A stretch of 16,116 bases of DNA from Acholeplasmataceae bacterium (GTDB lineage: Bacteria > Bacillota > Negativicutes > Acidaminococcales > Acidaminococcaceae). Numbering within the stretch: the first letter of the stretch is position 1; the number at the start of each line of letters is the position of its first letter. Of the stretch, positions 1 to 6,430 are shown piece after piece. The notes under the pieces were generated by a model, which saw only the letters and a list, made by a program, of their open reading frames with translations, ran no database searches and was not told the origin of the DNA. The translations under genes were made by a program, and so were the position numbers. The DNA is taken from assembly GCA_012744295.1 (NCBI GenBank), contig JAAYIB010000164.1, positions 1-16,116 of the forward strand, written 5' to 3'.

Positions 1-81
1 TCCTATCAAAATTAATATTAGAAAAGTAAGCGCTGCTATCTGATAAGAAGCAAGACGTTTGCCAATGCTTATGATAAACAC
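1..81 (-). CDS. TrkH/KtrB-family potassium uptake protein, N-terminal fragment (runs off the left edge)
   Basis: A GTG start at 79-81 sits 8 nt after a GGAGG (90-94) and opens a frame that stays open to base 1. It encodes 27 residues beginning MFIISIGKRLASYQ and running into a hydrophobic helix ending LILIG. The pattern K-R-L-x-x-x-Q-I-x-A-L-x-F-L-x-x-I-L-I-G is typical of the first membrane segment of TrkH/KtrB, the membrane subunit that moves K+ (with Na+ or H+) into the cell. The gene has its own promoter at 122-150 and lies beyond the rplT terminator, so it is a separate transcription unit. Only the N-terminus is visible. Another membrane protein with a similar first helix cannot be excluded, but the spacing and motif favour TrkH. 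Confidence 0.68.
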   Translation of the reverse strand, partial: MFIISIGKRLASYQIAALTFLILILIG

Positions 82-121
82 GTACGTGTCCTCCAGATTC
101 TCCGCCTTTACTACACCGAGT

Positions 122-150
122 ATTTTACACCTATGAAAGCCTTTTCACAA
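122..150 (-). promoter_or_regulatory. Sigma-A-type promoter for the trkH-like gene
   Basis: Read on the minus strand: -35 TTGTGA (145-150), 17-bp spacer, -10 TAAAAT (122-127). The start of transcription would be near 115, about 35 nt ahead of the GTG start. Confidence 0.55.
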
Positions 151-157
151 TAGAATT

Positions 158-196
158 CTAAAGGCACCGTACGCTAAAATGCGTACGGTGCCTAAA
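158..196 (-). terminator. Terminator after rplT
   Basis: A perfect 13-bp inverted repeat, AGGCACCGTACGC (162-174) and its complement (181-193), encloses a 6-nt loop. On the minus strand it is followed by a short TTT and an AT-rich stretch. The U-tract is weak, but the stem is very stable and lies 20 nt past the rplT stop. Confidence 0.75.
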
Positions 197-213
197 TTAT
201 TACAATATAAGTT

Positions 214-567
214 TTAAATAGCCGCTTTTGCCACTTCTACCAATTTGGTGAAGGCAGCGGGATCGCAAATAGCCATATCTGCCAATACCTTGCGGTTCAT
301 TTCCACACCGGCCTTGTTCAAACCGTACATAAACCTGCTGTAGCTCATGCCGTTGGCACGGGTTGCAGCATTGATACGGGCAATCCACAGGTTGCGGAAT
401 TCGCGCTTCTTCGTACGACGATCGCGCCTTGCGTATGATAGTGCTTTCATTACGGTTTCGTTGGCTTTCCTGAACAACTTGCTCTTGCTGCCGCGGTAAC
501 CTTTTGCTAATTTCAAAATTGCTTTATGACGTCTGTGCGCAGTGACGCCCACTTTTACTCTTGCCAT
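214..567 (-). CDS. rplT: 50S ribosomal protein L20
   Basis: The product is 117 aa, the usual length for L20. L20 binds 23S rRNA, is essential early in large-subunit assembly, and in Firmicutes represses its own operon. Recognisable signatures are the N-terminal MARVK...VTAHRRHK arm, LAKGYRGSKSKLFR, the basic DRRTKKREFRNLWIARINAA block, and NRKVLADMA near the C-terminus. The start is fixed by AGGAGG 7 nt upstream of the ATG. It is the last gene of infC-rpmI-rplT, 29 nt after rpmI, and is followed by a strong hairpin. L20 itself is the expected ligand of the leader at 1340-1452. Confidence 0.98.
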   Translation of the reverse strand: MARVKVGVTAHRRHKAILKLAKGYRGSKSKLFRKANETVMKALSYARRDRRTKKREFRNLWIARINAATRANGMSYSRFMYGLNKAGVEMNRKVLADMAICDPAAFTKLVEVAKAAI

Positions 568-596
568 GGTTAATCCTCCTCAAATTTCCTCTGTTA

Positions 597-794
597 TTAT
601 GCGTACGGCAGCATTTTTGCTACGCGTTCATGATCTGTTTTGTGAACAAGCGCGGCCTTGCGCAGATTTCTCTTGCGTGCAGGTGCTTTATGTTCAAGAA
701 GATGGCTTGTAAACGCTTGGGATCGTTTAAATTCACCAGAACCGGTTACTTTAAAGCGTTTAGCGGCACTTCTACGAGTTTTCATCTTTGGCAT
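597..794 (-). CDS. rpmI: 50S ribosomal protein L35
   Basis: The product is 65 aa, the normal size, very basic, and starts MPKMKTRRSAAKRFKVTGSG, which is the L35 signature. The downstream KRNLRKAALV and a C-terminus ending KMLPYA also fit the family. L35 is a small protein of the large ribosomal subunit. GGAGG lies 8 nt before the ATG. The gene sits between infC (17 nt upstream) and rplT (29 nt downstream) in the conserved translation operon. Confidence 0.98.
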   Translation of the reverse strand: MPKMKTRRSAAKRFKVTGSGEFKRSQAFTSHLLEHKAPARKRNLRKAALVHKTDHERVAKMLPYA

Positions 795-811
795 GGAAAC
801 ATCCTCCTCAA

Positions 812-1330
812 TTATTTGTTTATTTTTGGCGCCACAATCATAATCATGTTTTTGCCTTCCAATTTGGCAGCTCTTTCTATGACTGCCAAGCCTTCAAGCT
901 TCTTCGCCATTTTAATTAATAAAACCTCGCCAAGCTCAGGATGGGAAAGCTCCCTGCCCCTGAACATAATCGTGACCTTCACCTTGTCACCGTCTTCCAA
1001 AAATCTGACGGCATTTTTGAATTTAACATCAAAGTCATGGTCTTCTATACCGGGACGAAGCTTTACTTCCTTAACATCAAAAGTTTTTTGTTTTTTACGA
1101 GCTTCCTTGTCACGCTTCTGCTGCTCGTAACGATACTTGCCGTAATCCATAATCCGGCACACAGGCGGTTTTGCATTCGGCGCAATTTCAACTAAATCCA
1201 TATGACGTTCAAGAGCTAAGTTTAAAGCATCTCGACCGGACATGATGCCAAGCTGTTCGCCATCATCAGCAACGACACGCACCTCTCGAGCCCGGATTTC
1301 TTCATTGATACGCAAGCTTTCCTTACTTAT
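812..1330 (-). CDS. infC: Translation initiation factor IF-3 (probable ATA start)
   Basis: IF-3 binds the 30S subunit, prevents premature 50S joining and checks the start codon and initiator tRNA. The sequence has the N-domain (RINEEIRAREVR, then DALNLALERHMDLVEIAP and the KPPVCRIMDYGKYRYEQQ linker) and the C-domain (KEVKLRPGIEDHDFDVK, then FRGRELSHPELG). The first conventional start codon is TTG at 1313-1315, giving 167 aa. However, the frame stays open upstream as I-S-K-E-S-L-R-I-N-E. That matches the family N-terminus, where IF-3 genes often begin at ATT in front of S-K. A perfect GGAGGTG (1338-1344) lies 7 nt before the ATA at 1328-1330. I therefore place the start at that ATA, giving 172 aa. 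The TTG remains possible, with a weaker AAGGA 4 nt upstream. First gene of the infC-rpmI-rplT operon. Confidence 0.95.
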   Translation of the reverse strand: MSKESLRINEEIRAREVRVVADDGEQLGIMSGRDALNLALERHMDLVEIAPNAKPPVCRIMDYGKYRYEQQKRDKEARKKQKTFDVKEVKLRPGIEDHDFDVKFKNAVRFLEDGDKVKVTIMFRGRELSHPELGEVLLIKMAKKLEGLAVIERAAKLEGKNMIMIVAPKINK

Positions 1331-1339
1331 AACAATTCA

Positions 1340-1452
1340 CCTCCAAAAAATAATAAACGGGTGGACGCAATAGTCCACCCGCTGATAAAACGATTCTTAA
1401 CCCTGTCGGACAATGGTCGCAAGGTGAGAAGCGGATGGCTTCTACTTCGTAC
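1340..1452 (-). promoter_or_regulatory. L20-type autoregulatory leader of infC-rpmI-rplT, ending in an attenuator hairpin
   Basis: About 110 nt of untranslated leader lie between the infC promoter and its ribosome binding site. The leader ends in a perfect 9-bp hairpin, CGGGTGGAC (1358-1366) with GTCCACCCG (1373-1381). On the minus strand this is followed by TTTATTATTTTTT, an intrinsic-terminator arrangement directly in front of the infC Shine-Dalgarno. In Firmicutes this operon is controlled by L20, which binds a leader mimicking its 23S rRNA site and causes premature termination. Identification rests on position, the terminator and general resemblance to those leaders. I did not fold the L20-binding part. 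Confidence 0.75.
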
Positions 1453-1458
1453 CTATGC

Positions 1459-1487
1459 ATTGTAGCACAAGCACTGTGTTATGTCAA
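1459..1487 (-). promoter_or_regulatory. Sigma-A promoter of infC-rpmI-rplT
   Basis: Minus strand: -35 TTGACA (1482-1487, perfect), 17-bp spacer, -10 TACAAT (1459-1464, 5 of 6). The -35 box starts only 3 bp after the thrS stop codon. No terminator separates thrS from infC, so the infC operon probably also receives read-through from thrS. Confidence 0.85.
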
Positions 1488-1490
1488 ACC

Positions 1491-3401
1491 TTATTTCTTA
1501 TCTGCAACTTCCTTCACCAATAACGCCGCAAAGTCATCCGCCGGCATAGCGCCAAGATCGCCTTCGCTTCTTCTTCTTACCGATACCGTGCCGTCTTCAA
1601 CTTCTTTGTCTCCAACAACAAGCATGTAGGGAATTTTTTGCACCTGCGCCTCACGAATTTTGTAACCGATTTTTTCATTGCGGTCATCAAGGTGAACCCT
1701 TATGCCAAGGTCAAACATTTTTTCGGCAAGCTTTTGTGCGTATCCGATATGTCTTTCGGTTATCGGCAGGATTCTGACCTGCGTCGGCGCCAGCCATGCC
1801 GGGAAAGCCCCTGCGAAGTGTTCAATCAAAATACCTATAAAACGCTCAATGCTGCCGTAAACAACACGATGAATCATGACCGGCCTGTGTTTGAGTCCAT
1901 CTTCGCCGACATAGGTCAGATCGAACTTTTCAGGCAGCTGCATATCAAGCTGGATTGTTCCGCACTGCCAGGTGCGGCCGATGGAATCCATCAGATGAAA
2001 GTCAATCTTTGGCCCGTAAAAAGCCCCGTCTCCTTCGTTGACGATATACTTAAGACCAAAGTCATCCATTGCTTCCCGCAATGCATTTGTCGTTTTTTCC
2101 CAGGTTTTTTCGTCACCCATCGCCTTTTCCGGACGCGTCGACAACTCGGCATGATATTTCAGGCCGAAAGTTCCGTAAACCTCGTCAAACAGTTTGATGA
2201 CGTTTTGTATCTCGTCCTTGATTTGGTCCGGCGTCATAAAAATATGGGCGTCATCCTGAGTGAAGCAGCGTACGCGAAACAACCCGTGAAGCGCTCCCGA
2301 AAGCTCATGCCTGTGCACGAGTCCGAGTTCTCCGGCTCTGATCGGGAGTTCTCTGTAGCTGTGTGGCTTAGTTTTGTATACCAACATGCCGCCCGGACAA
2401 TTCATCGGTTTAATTGCATAATCAAGCTCGTCTATCTTCGTAAAATACATGTTTTCACGGTAATGGTCCCAATGACCGGATTGTTCCCAAAGGCTGCGCG
2501 AAAGAATGGTCGGCGTCTTGATTTCCTGATAACCATATGCCCGGTGAACCTGCCGCCAATATTCTTCAAGCGCGTTGCGGACAATCATGCCGTTAGGGTG
2601 GAAGAACGGAAATCCCGGTCCTTCCTCCTGAATGCTGAACAGGTCAAGTTCCCTTCCCAATTTGCGGTGGTCGCGCTTTGCCGCTTCTTCAAGCATCTTA
2701 AGATAATCGTCAAGTTCTTCCTTGGTATTGAAGGCGGTTCCGTAGATGCGCTGCAGCATTTTGTTTTTCTCGTTGCCGCGCCAATAGGCTCCGGCAATGC
2801 TTTGCAGCTTGAATGCCTTCACGCGTCCCGTCGTGGGGCAGTGCGGACCTCTGCACAAATCCAGGAAGTCTCCCTGACTGTAAATGCTGATAACCGCATC
2901 TTCAGGCAAGTCGTTGATTAGCTCAACCTTGTAGTTGTCACCCATTTTTGCAAAAAGGGCCAGGGCTTCCTCCCTTGACAGCTCTCTGCGCACCAATTGG
3001 TTATTTGCTTTAACAATTTTTGTCATTTCTTTTTCAATTGCTTCGAGATCCTCAGGCGTAAAAACATGCTCGCTGTCAACATCGTAATAAAATCCGTTAG
3101 CTATCGCGGGGCCAATGGCGAACTTAGTCCCCGGAAACAAATGCTGTATGGCCTGCGCCATGATATGGGCAGCCGTGTGTCTGATGGCGTGCAGGCCTTC
3201 GGGCGTATCAGGCATGACAAATTCCACCGCTGCATCCTTTTCCAGCGCTTCTGTCAGATCTCTGTTCTCGCCATCCACAACTGCCAGCAAAGCAGTCTTG
3301 CCAAGCTTTTGTGACAAGCTCTTAGCGATTTCAAGGAGCGTAGCTCCCACAGGAAATTCTCTCTTGCTTCCATCGTTTAAAGTCACGTTGATTTTATCCA
3401 T
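1491..3401 (-). CDS. thrS: Threonyl-tRNA synthetase
   Basis: This class II synthetase attaches threonine to tRNA-Thr. The start is the ATG at 3399-3401, 6 nt after AGGAGG, giving 636 aa; the upstream extension of the frame lies in leader RNA. Domains in order: TGS (about 1-62); editing domain with HxxxH at H75/H79 and C183-x3-H187 in LCRGPHC, which clears mischarged serine; class II catalytic core with zinc ligands C335 (MNCPGG), H386 (QDDAHIF) and H511 (VMIHR); C-terminal anticodon-binding domain from about 540. All key residues are present. Expression is controlled by the T-box upstream. It is followed, without a terminator, by infC, the conserved Firmicute order. Confidence 0.98.
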   Translation of the reverse strand: MDKINVTLNDGSKREFPVGATLLEIAKSLSQKLGKTALLAVVDGENRDLTEALEKDAAVEFVMPDTPEGLHAIRHTAAHIMAQAIQHLFPGTKFAIGPAIANGFYYDVDSEHVFTPEDLEAIEKEMTKIVKANNQLVRRELSREEALALFAKMGDNYKVELINDLPEDAVISIYSQGDFLDLCRGPHCPTTGRVKAFKLQSIAGAYWRGNEKNKMLQRIYGTAFNTKEELDDYLKMLEEAAKRDHRKLGRELDLFSIQEEGPGFPFFHPNGMIVRNALEEYWRQVHRAYGYQEIKTPTILSRSLWEQSGHWDHYRENMYFTKIDELDYAIKPMNCPGGMLVYKTKPHSYRELPIRAGELGLVHRHELSGALHGLFRVRCFTQDDAHIFMTPDQIKDEIQNVIKLFDEVYGTFGLKYHAELSTRPEKAMGDEKTWEKTTNALREAMDDFGLKYIVNEGDGAFYGPKIDFHLMDSIGRTWQCGTIQLDMQLPEKFDLTYVGEDGLKHRPVMIHRVVYGSIERFIGILIEHFAGAFPAWLAPTQVRILPITERHIGYAQKLAEKMFDLGIRVHLDDRNEKIGYKIREAQVQKIPYMLVVGDKEVEDGTVSVRRRSEGDLGAMPADDFAALLVKEVADKK

Positions 3402-3470
3402 TTTCTTCCTCCTAAAATTGCCCGTTTCCGACTTGCTTGCAGGGAAAATGATCATTGATGGTACAAACAA

Positions 3471-3713
3471 AAAACTCCGCCCCCTAAAGGGACGGAGTTA
3501 ACCGCGGTTCCACCCTGCTTGGCCCTCGACGAGCCCACTCAGTACCGTTAACGCCGGTTTTACGAAACCTCATACTCGCCTAAAACTTTCCGAAGTCGGT
3601 TTGAAGGCGGTAAGCCTTATCAATCAGTCAAACTGCTTCCAGCCAGGACAGTTTTCTCTGTGTGACCTTTTTGAAGGGCCTTCCTTCGCATTACCTTTAA
3701 TTGTTCTAATTTA
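3471..3713 (-). promoter_or_regulatory. T-box riboswitch (tRNA-Thr sensing) upstream of thrS
   Basis: The minus strand carries the T-box core AGGGTGGAACCGCGG (about 3502-3516). It is directly followed by a terminator hairpin, AACTCCG...CGGAGTT, plus a TTTTTT run (3471-3499). Farther upstream is a long Stem I region with an AGAGA-type bulge. The candidate specifier codon is ACC (threonine) at 3609-3611, placed just before the CCTTC that pairs with GAAGG at the base of Stem I. Uncharged tRNA-Thr would pair with the specifier and with the T-box bulge, stabilise the antiterminator and let thrS be transcribed. This RNA and the promoters beside it fill most of the gap between thrS and the plus-strand gene. 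Confidence 0.95.
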
Positions 3714-3719
3714 AAATCA

Positions 3720-3747
3720 ATTATAACACACCATTATTTCTTGTCAA
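3720..3747 (-). promoter_or_regulatory. Promoter of the T-box-thrS unit
   Basis: Minus strand: -35 TTGACA (3742-3747) and -10 TATAAT (3720-3725), both perfect, with a 16-bp spacer. Transcription would begin near 3713, at the 5' end of the T-box RNA. Confidence 0.85.
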
Positions 3748-3751
3748 CATT

Positions 3752-3781
3752 TTGTATTATTTACAGGAATAGTAGTATAAT
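3752..3781 (+). promoter_or_regulatory. Probable promoter of the DUF4127 gene
   Basis: Plus strand: -10 TATAAT (3776-3781, perfect) with an 18-bp spacer to a weak -35 TTGTAT (3752-3757). It lies back to back with the thrS promoter. The implied leader is only about 30 nt. Confidence 0.5.
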
Positions 3782-3817
3782 TGTTTTATATTCATCATTT
3801 TACTTTAATAAAGCGAG

Positions 3818-5386
3818 ATGATTCCACTGAAAACTATAACCCGGGTTATGACACTGATTCTGCTTCTCTTGCTAAGTTCCTTTATACAAGCGCAAGCAAA
3901 CGAAAAAATCATTTATGTCCCACTTGATGACAGGCCTGTTTGTCTGGACTACGTACAACAATCATTAAATTTTTCAGGCTATGAGCTTGTTACGCCACCC
4001 GCCAAACTTTTGGCCAACGGGAACGGCAGCGGGCGGCCCGAAGCTCTATGGAAATGGCTAAGCCAGAATGCCCGAAATGCATCTATTGCCGTTATTTCAA
4101 CTGACAGCCTTGTCTACGGCGGCCTTGTCGCCTCACGCATTCACGAACGCTCCTTATACGAACTTGCAGAGATGGTTTCCAACTTCCAGACGCTCAAGGA
4201 CGAACACCCGGGGTTGAAGCTTTATGCCTTTTCGACGATTATGCGCACTCCCAGGCAAAGCTTTGGCAAGGTCGAGCCTCCTTATTACACTCATTATGGC
4301 AGTTCCATTTTTGCCCTTACGCAATTATTTGACAAGGAAGACGGTTACGGGTTGACGTCTGACGAAGCAAATCAAAAGAAAAAACTGCTTAAAGACATTC
4401 CCAAAAACCATCTCGATGACTGGCTTGACCGCCGCTCGAAGAACCTGCAGGTCAATCACCGCCTGATTGACCTGTTAAGAAAGAAAACCTTTCATTATCT
4501 ACTGATTGGAAAGGATGACGACGCTCCTCTTTCTCAGACAAACCTGGAAGGCCGTAAATTAATCGGGGACACGATTGACCTGTCAGCCCAACGTTTTAAA
4601 ATTCTTTCAGGCGTAGATCAATTAGGCTTGCTCTTGCTGACAAGATCAGTCAATGAGCTAAGGAAGGCGGACCCTTTTGTCTATGCCTTCTATTCTGAAG
4701 GAGCCGGCAAGAACACTCTTCCTCTTTATTCAGACCAGAGGCTTTCCTCTTCTGTTCCCGACCAAATACAGGCTATTGGCGGAAATGCCACAGAGCTGCT
4801 TGAAGAAGCCGATTTGGTTCTGGCGATTAACACGCCTTATGACGGGTTGACCAAAGACTCTACTGCCGGCGACAACCTCGACTTTGCTTCACCGGCAAAC
4901 AAAAGATTTATTACACGCATAGAGGAATTCCTGGGCGGAGGCAAGTCTGTGGCCATAGCCGATGTTGCCTATTCCAACGGGGCGGACAACGGATTCCTGA
5001 CAGAAATTGCCAAAAGAGGGCTTTTATCGCTCCCCTCAGCCTACTCCGGCTGGAACACGGCTGACAACTCCATTGGTTTTGCTCTTGCGCAAGGCATTCT
5101 TGCAAGACACATGCGTGAAGAGGACAGACTGCTTTTGCTCAAAACCCGCTATCTTGACGACTGGATATATCAGTCCAATGTCAGGCCGATGTTGACCAAG
5201 GCACTAAGAAAACATGGTGAAAGTCTTGTTTACGACTTTTCCAGCAAACAGGAGGATGTTGAGAATGCGGCTCGTTCTTTCTTCTCATACCATTCCAAAA
5301 GAGATCCTTTTCTTCATGACTCGACCTATATTGTCACTTTCCCCTGGAATCGTCTTTTTGAAGTTAAAATTGCCTTCAAACATTAA
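3818..5386 (+). CDS. DUF4127 family exported protein
   Basis: The product is 522 aa. It starts with a typical signal peptide (K5, R9, hydrophobic core to about residue 23, likely cleavage after QAQA near 27), so it should be secreted or held outside the membrane. The family hallmark YVPLDDRPVC is at 33-42. Other motifs are STDSLVYGGLVASR (about 94-107), LLIGKDDDAP (228-237), and, nearer the C-terminus, INTPYDG, DVAYSNGADN and SAYSGWNTADNS. The repeated D/N-rich motifs suggest a metal- or sugar-binding active site, but the function is not known. This is the only plus-strand gene here, with its own promoter. The ribosome binding site is poor: only AAAGCGAG abuts the ATG. In-frame TAA at 3809-3811 excludes an earlier start. 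It ends in a terminator shared with yajQ. Confidence 0.9.
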   Translation: MIPLKTITRVMTLILLLLLSSFIQAQANEKIIYVPLDDRPVCLDYVQQSLNFSGYELVTPPAKLLANGNGSGRPEALWKWLSQNARNASIAVISTDSLVYGGLVASRIHERSLYELAEMVSNFQTLKDEHPGLKLYAFSTIMRTPRQSFGKVEPPYYTHYGSSIFALTQLFDKEDGYGLTSDEANQKKKLLKDIPKNHLDDWLDRRSKNLQVNHRLIDLLRKKTFHYLLIGKDDDAPLSQTNLEGRKLIGDTIDLSAQRFKILSGVDQLGLLLLTRSVNELRKADPFVYAFYSEGAGKNTLPLYSDQRLSSSVPDQIQAIGGNATELLEEADLVLAINTPYDGLTKDSTAGDNLDFASPANKRFITRIEEFLGGGKSVAIADVAYSNGADNGFLTEIAKRGLLSLPSAYSGWNTADNSIGFALAQGILARHMREEDRLLLLKTRYLDDWIYQSNVRPMLTKALRKHGESLVYDFSSKQEDVENAARSFFSYHSKRDPFLHDSTYIVTFPWNRLFEVKIAFKH

Positions 5387-5418
5387 AAAAAGGCGGCTAC
5401 ATAGTCGCCGCCTTTTTT
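5386..5418. terminator. Bidirectional terminator between the DUF4127 gene and yajQ
   Basis: AAAAAAGGCGGC (5386-5397) pairs with GCCGCCTTTTTT (5407-5418) around a 9-nt loop. There are T-runs on both strands, so it serves both converging genes. The yajQ stop codon (5417-5419) lies inside it, and the DUF4127 stop touches its left edge. Confidence 0.9.
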
Positions 5419-5908
5419 ATCTCATATTGATAAACTGCAGGTCAATGCCGAAATCCGACTGCTTAAGAAGCTGGATTACGGCCTGCAGTTCATCCTTCTT
5501 TGCTCCGGAAACTCTTACCTGGTCGTCTTGCATCTGTGCCGAAACCTTCAATTTAGAGGCTTTGATCGCTGCAATTATGTCTCTAGCTTTTTCCTTCGGT
5601 ATCCCTTGCTCGATTTCAACGTTTTGACGTACGGTCCCTTTTGCTGCCGATTCCACTTTCCCCGGCTTTAAACATTTAAGAGGTATATTCCTTTTAGCCA
5701 TTCTCTGCCTGAGCACGTCCAATATGGCTGTAAGCTTATATTCATCCTCCCCGGTTAGCTTGAGGCTTTTTTCGTCAAGCTCAAGACTAGCGCTTGAACC
5801 GCGAAAATCGAAACGTTGGGCTATTTCCTTCTTTGTTTGATTAACGGCGTTGTCCATTTCCTGCATATCTATCTGGGAAACAACGTCGAAAGAACTGTCT
5901 TTTGCCAC
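5417..5908 (-). CDS. yajQ: YajQ family nucleotide-binding protein
   Basis: The product is 163 aa, exactly the usual YajQ length, if started at GTG 5906-5908, which has GGGAG 8 nt upstream. The N-terminus then reads MAKDSSFDVVSQIDMQEMDNAV, the family signature. The frame can extend 17 codons to an ATG at 5959, but there is no ribosome binding site there. Other family blocks are QRFDFRGSSASLELDEKS, GIPKEKARDIIAAIKASKLKV and the C-terminus FGIDLQFINMR. YajQ proteins are small cytoplasmic two-domain proteins that bind nucleotides, and some members are c-di-GMP effectors. The role in this organism is unknown. It appears monocistronic, between two terminators. Confidence 0.95.
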   Translation of the reverse strand: MAKDSSFDVVSQIDMQEMDNAVNQTKKEIAQRFDFRGSSASLELDEKSLKLTGEDEYKLTAILDVLRQRMAKRNIPLKCLKPGKVESAAKGTVRQNVEIEQGIPKEKARDIIAAIKASKLKVSAQMQDDQVRVSGAKKDELQAVIQLLKQSDFGIDLQFINMR

Positions 5909-5998
5909 TTTTAACACTCCCTCACCGAAAACTATCTCTCTTGTCAACAATTTTATCATGGCTTAACACAATGCCACAAGCCGGTATCGCGCAAAATT

Positions 5999-6033
5999 AA
6001 AGAAGCCGCTGAACGGGCAGCGGCTTCTTTTTT
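5999..6033 (-). terminator. Terminator after the glycyl-radical-like gene
   Basis: AAAGAAGCCGCTG (5999-6011) pairs perfectly with CAGCGGCTTCTTT (6018-6030) around a 6-nt loop. It starts right after the stop codon of the 6032-6301 gene. On the minus strand the tail is TTTAATTTT. It isolates that gene from yajQ. Confidence 0.85.
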
Positions 6034-6301
6034 ACACATGGTTAGTACGATCGTGTACTTCTTTTTTCTTGGCGTCATTGAACCGCGGGAGCGTGCTCAG
6101 GTAACCCGTGATGCGTCGTACTCTGACGATGCTGTCATAATGGGGTTTTACCAAAACATCCTCGCCGTCAAGGGACAAATCGACTGCCAATAGCGTTTTA
6201 TGCGGCATAACCTTTAATTGTTCACCCACATAAACAGAAGCTTCCATTTCCGTAATACCGTCGGCACAGTTTACCTGCACTCCATTCATTTCAAATACCA
6301 T
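6032..6301 (-). CDS. Small stand-alone protein with a NrdD-like glycyl-radical C-terminus
   Basis: The product is 89 aa, with GGAGG 9 nt before the ATG, its own promoter (6339-6367) and its own terminator. Residues 60-89 contain RITGYLS (63-69), RFN (73-75), then K-K-K-E-V-H-D-R and a closing N-H-V. This is the layout GYL...RFN..K..E...R..H that closes class III (anaerobic) ribonucleotide reductase, NrdD, where the glycine of GYL carries the radical; here it would be G66. Residues 1-60 (MNGVQV, DGITEMEAS, LSLDGEDVLVKP) do not resemble the rest of NrdD and may form a small beta-rich domain. The catalytic barrel, nucleotide cone and zinc cysteines are absent, so it cannot be a reductase alone. 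It could be a spare radical domain like GrcA, a split-subunit partner, or a radical-free relative. Function unproven. Confidence 0.72.
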   Translation of the reverse strand: MVFEMNGVQVNCADGITEMEASVYVGEQLKVMPHKTLLAVDLSLDGEDVLVKPHYDSIVRVRRITGYLSTLPRFNDAKKKEVHDRTNHV

Positions 6302-6338
6302 GTTGCTCTACCTCCGCACCTGTGATGATTGCGTACTT

Positions 6339-6367
6339 ATAATACGACATGTCGGCGGGAAAGTCAA
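6339..6367 (-). promoter_or_regulatory. Promoter of the glycyl-radical-like gene
   Basis: Minus strand: -35 TTGACT (6362-6367, 5 of 6), 17-bp spacer, -10 TATTAT (6339-6344, 5 of 6), ending 37 nt before the start codon. It lies in the gap after the exported-protein gene, where I see no terminator, so some read-through from the udp-deoB operon is possible. Confidence 0.75.
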
Positions 6368-6430
6368 GTGTTTTTACAACATATTGTGCTCCATTATAAT
6401 TTTGCAGAAAATTTACGCTATATTTAGTGG

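Noticed and set aside
1638..2921. A 427-codon plus-strand reading frame
   Set aside because: It lies entirely antisense to thrS, whose catalytic and editing motifs are intact; there is no ribosome binding site or family resemblance.
3402..3470. A 23-residue N-terminal extension of ThrRS
   Set aside because: It overlaps the region just after the T-box terminator, while AGGAGG and the TGS-domain start point to the ATG at 3401.
6345..6430. Possible terminator after the exported-protein gene
   Set aside because: Only a 4-bp ACAA/TTGT repeat is present, too weak to call; the region is better explained by the promoter of the next gene.
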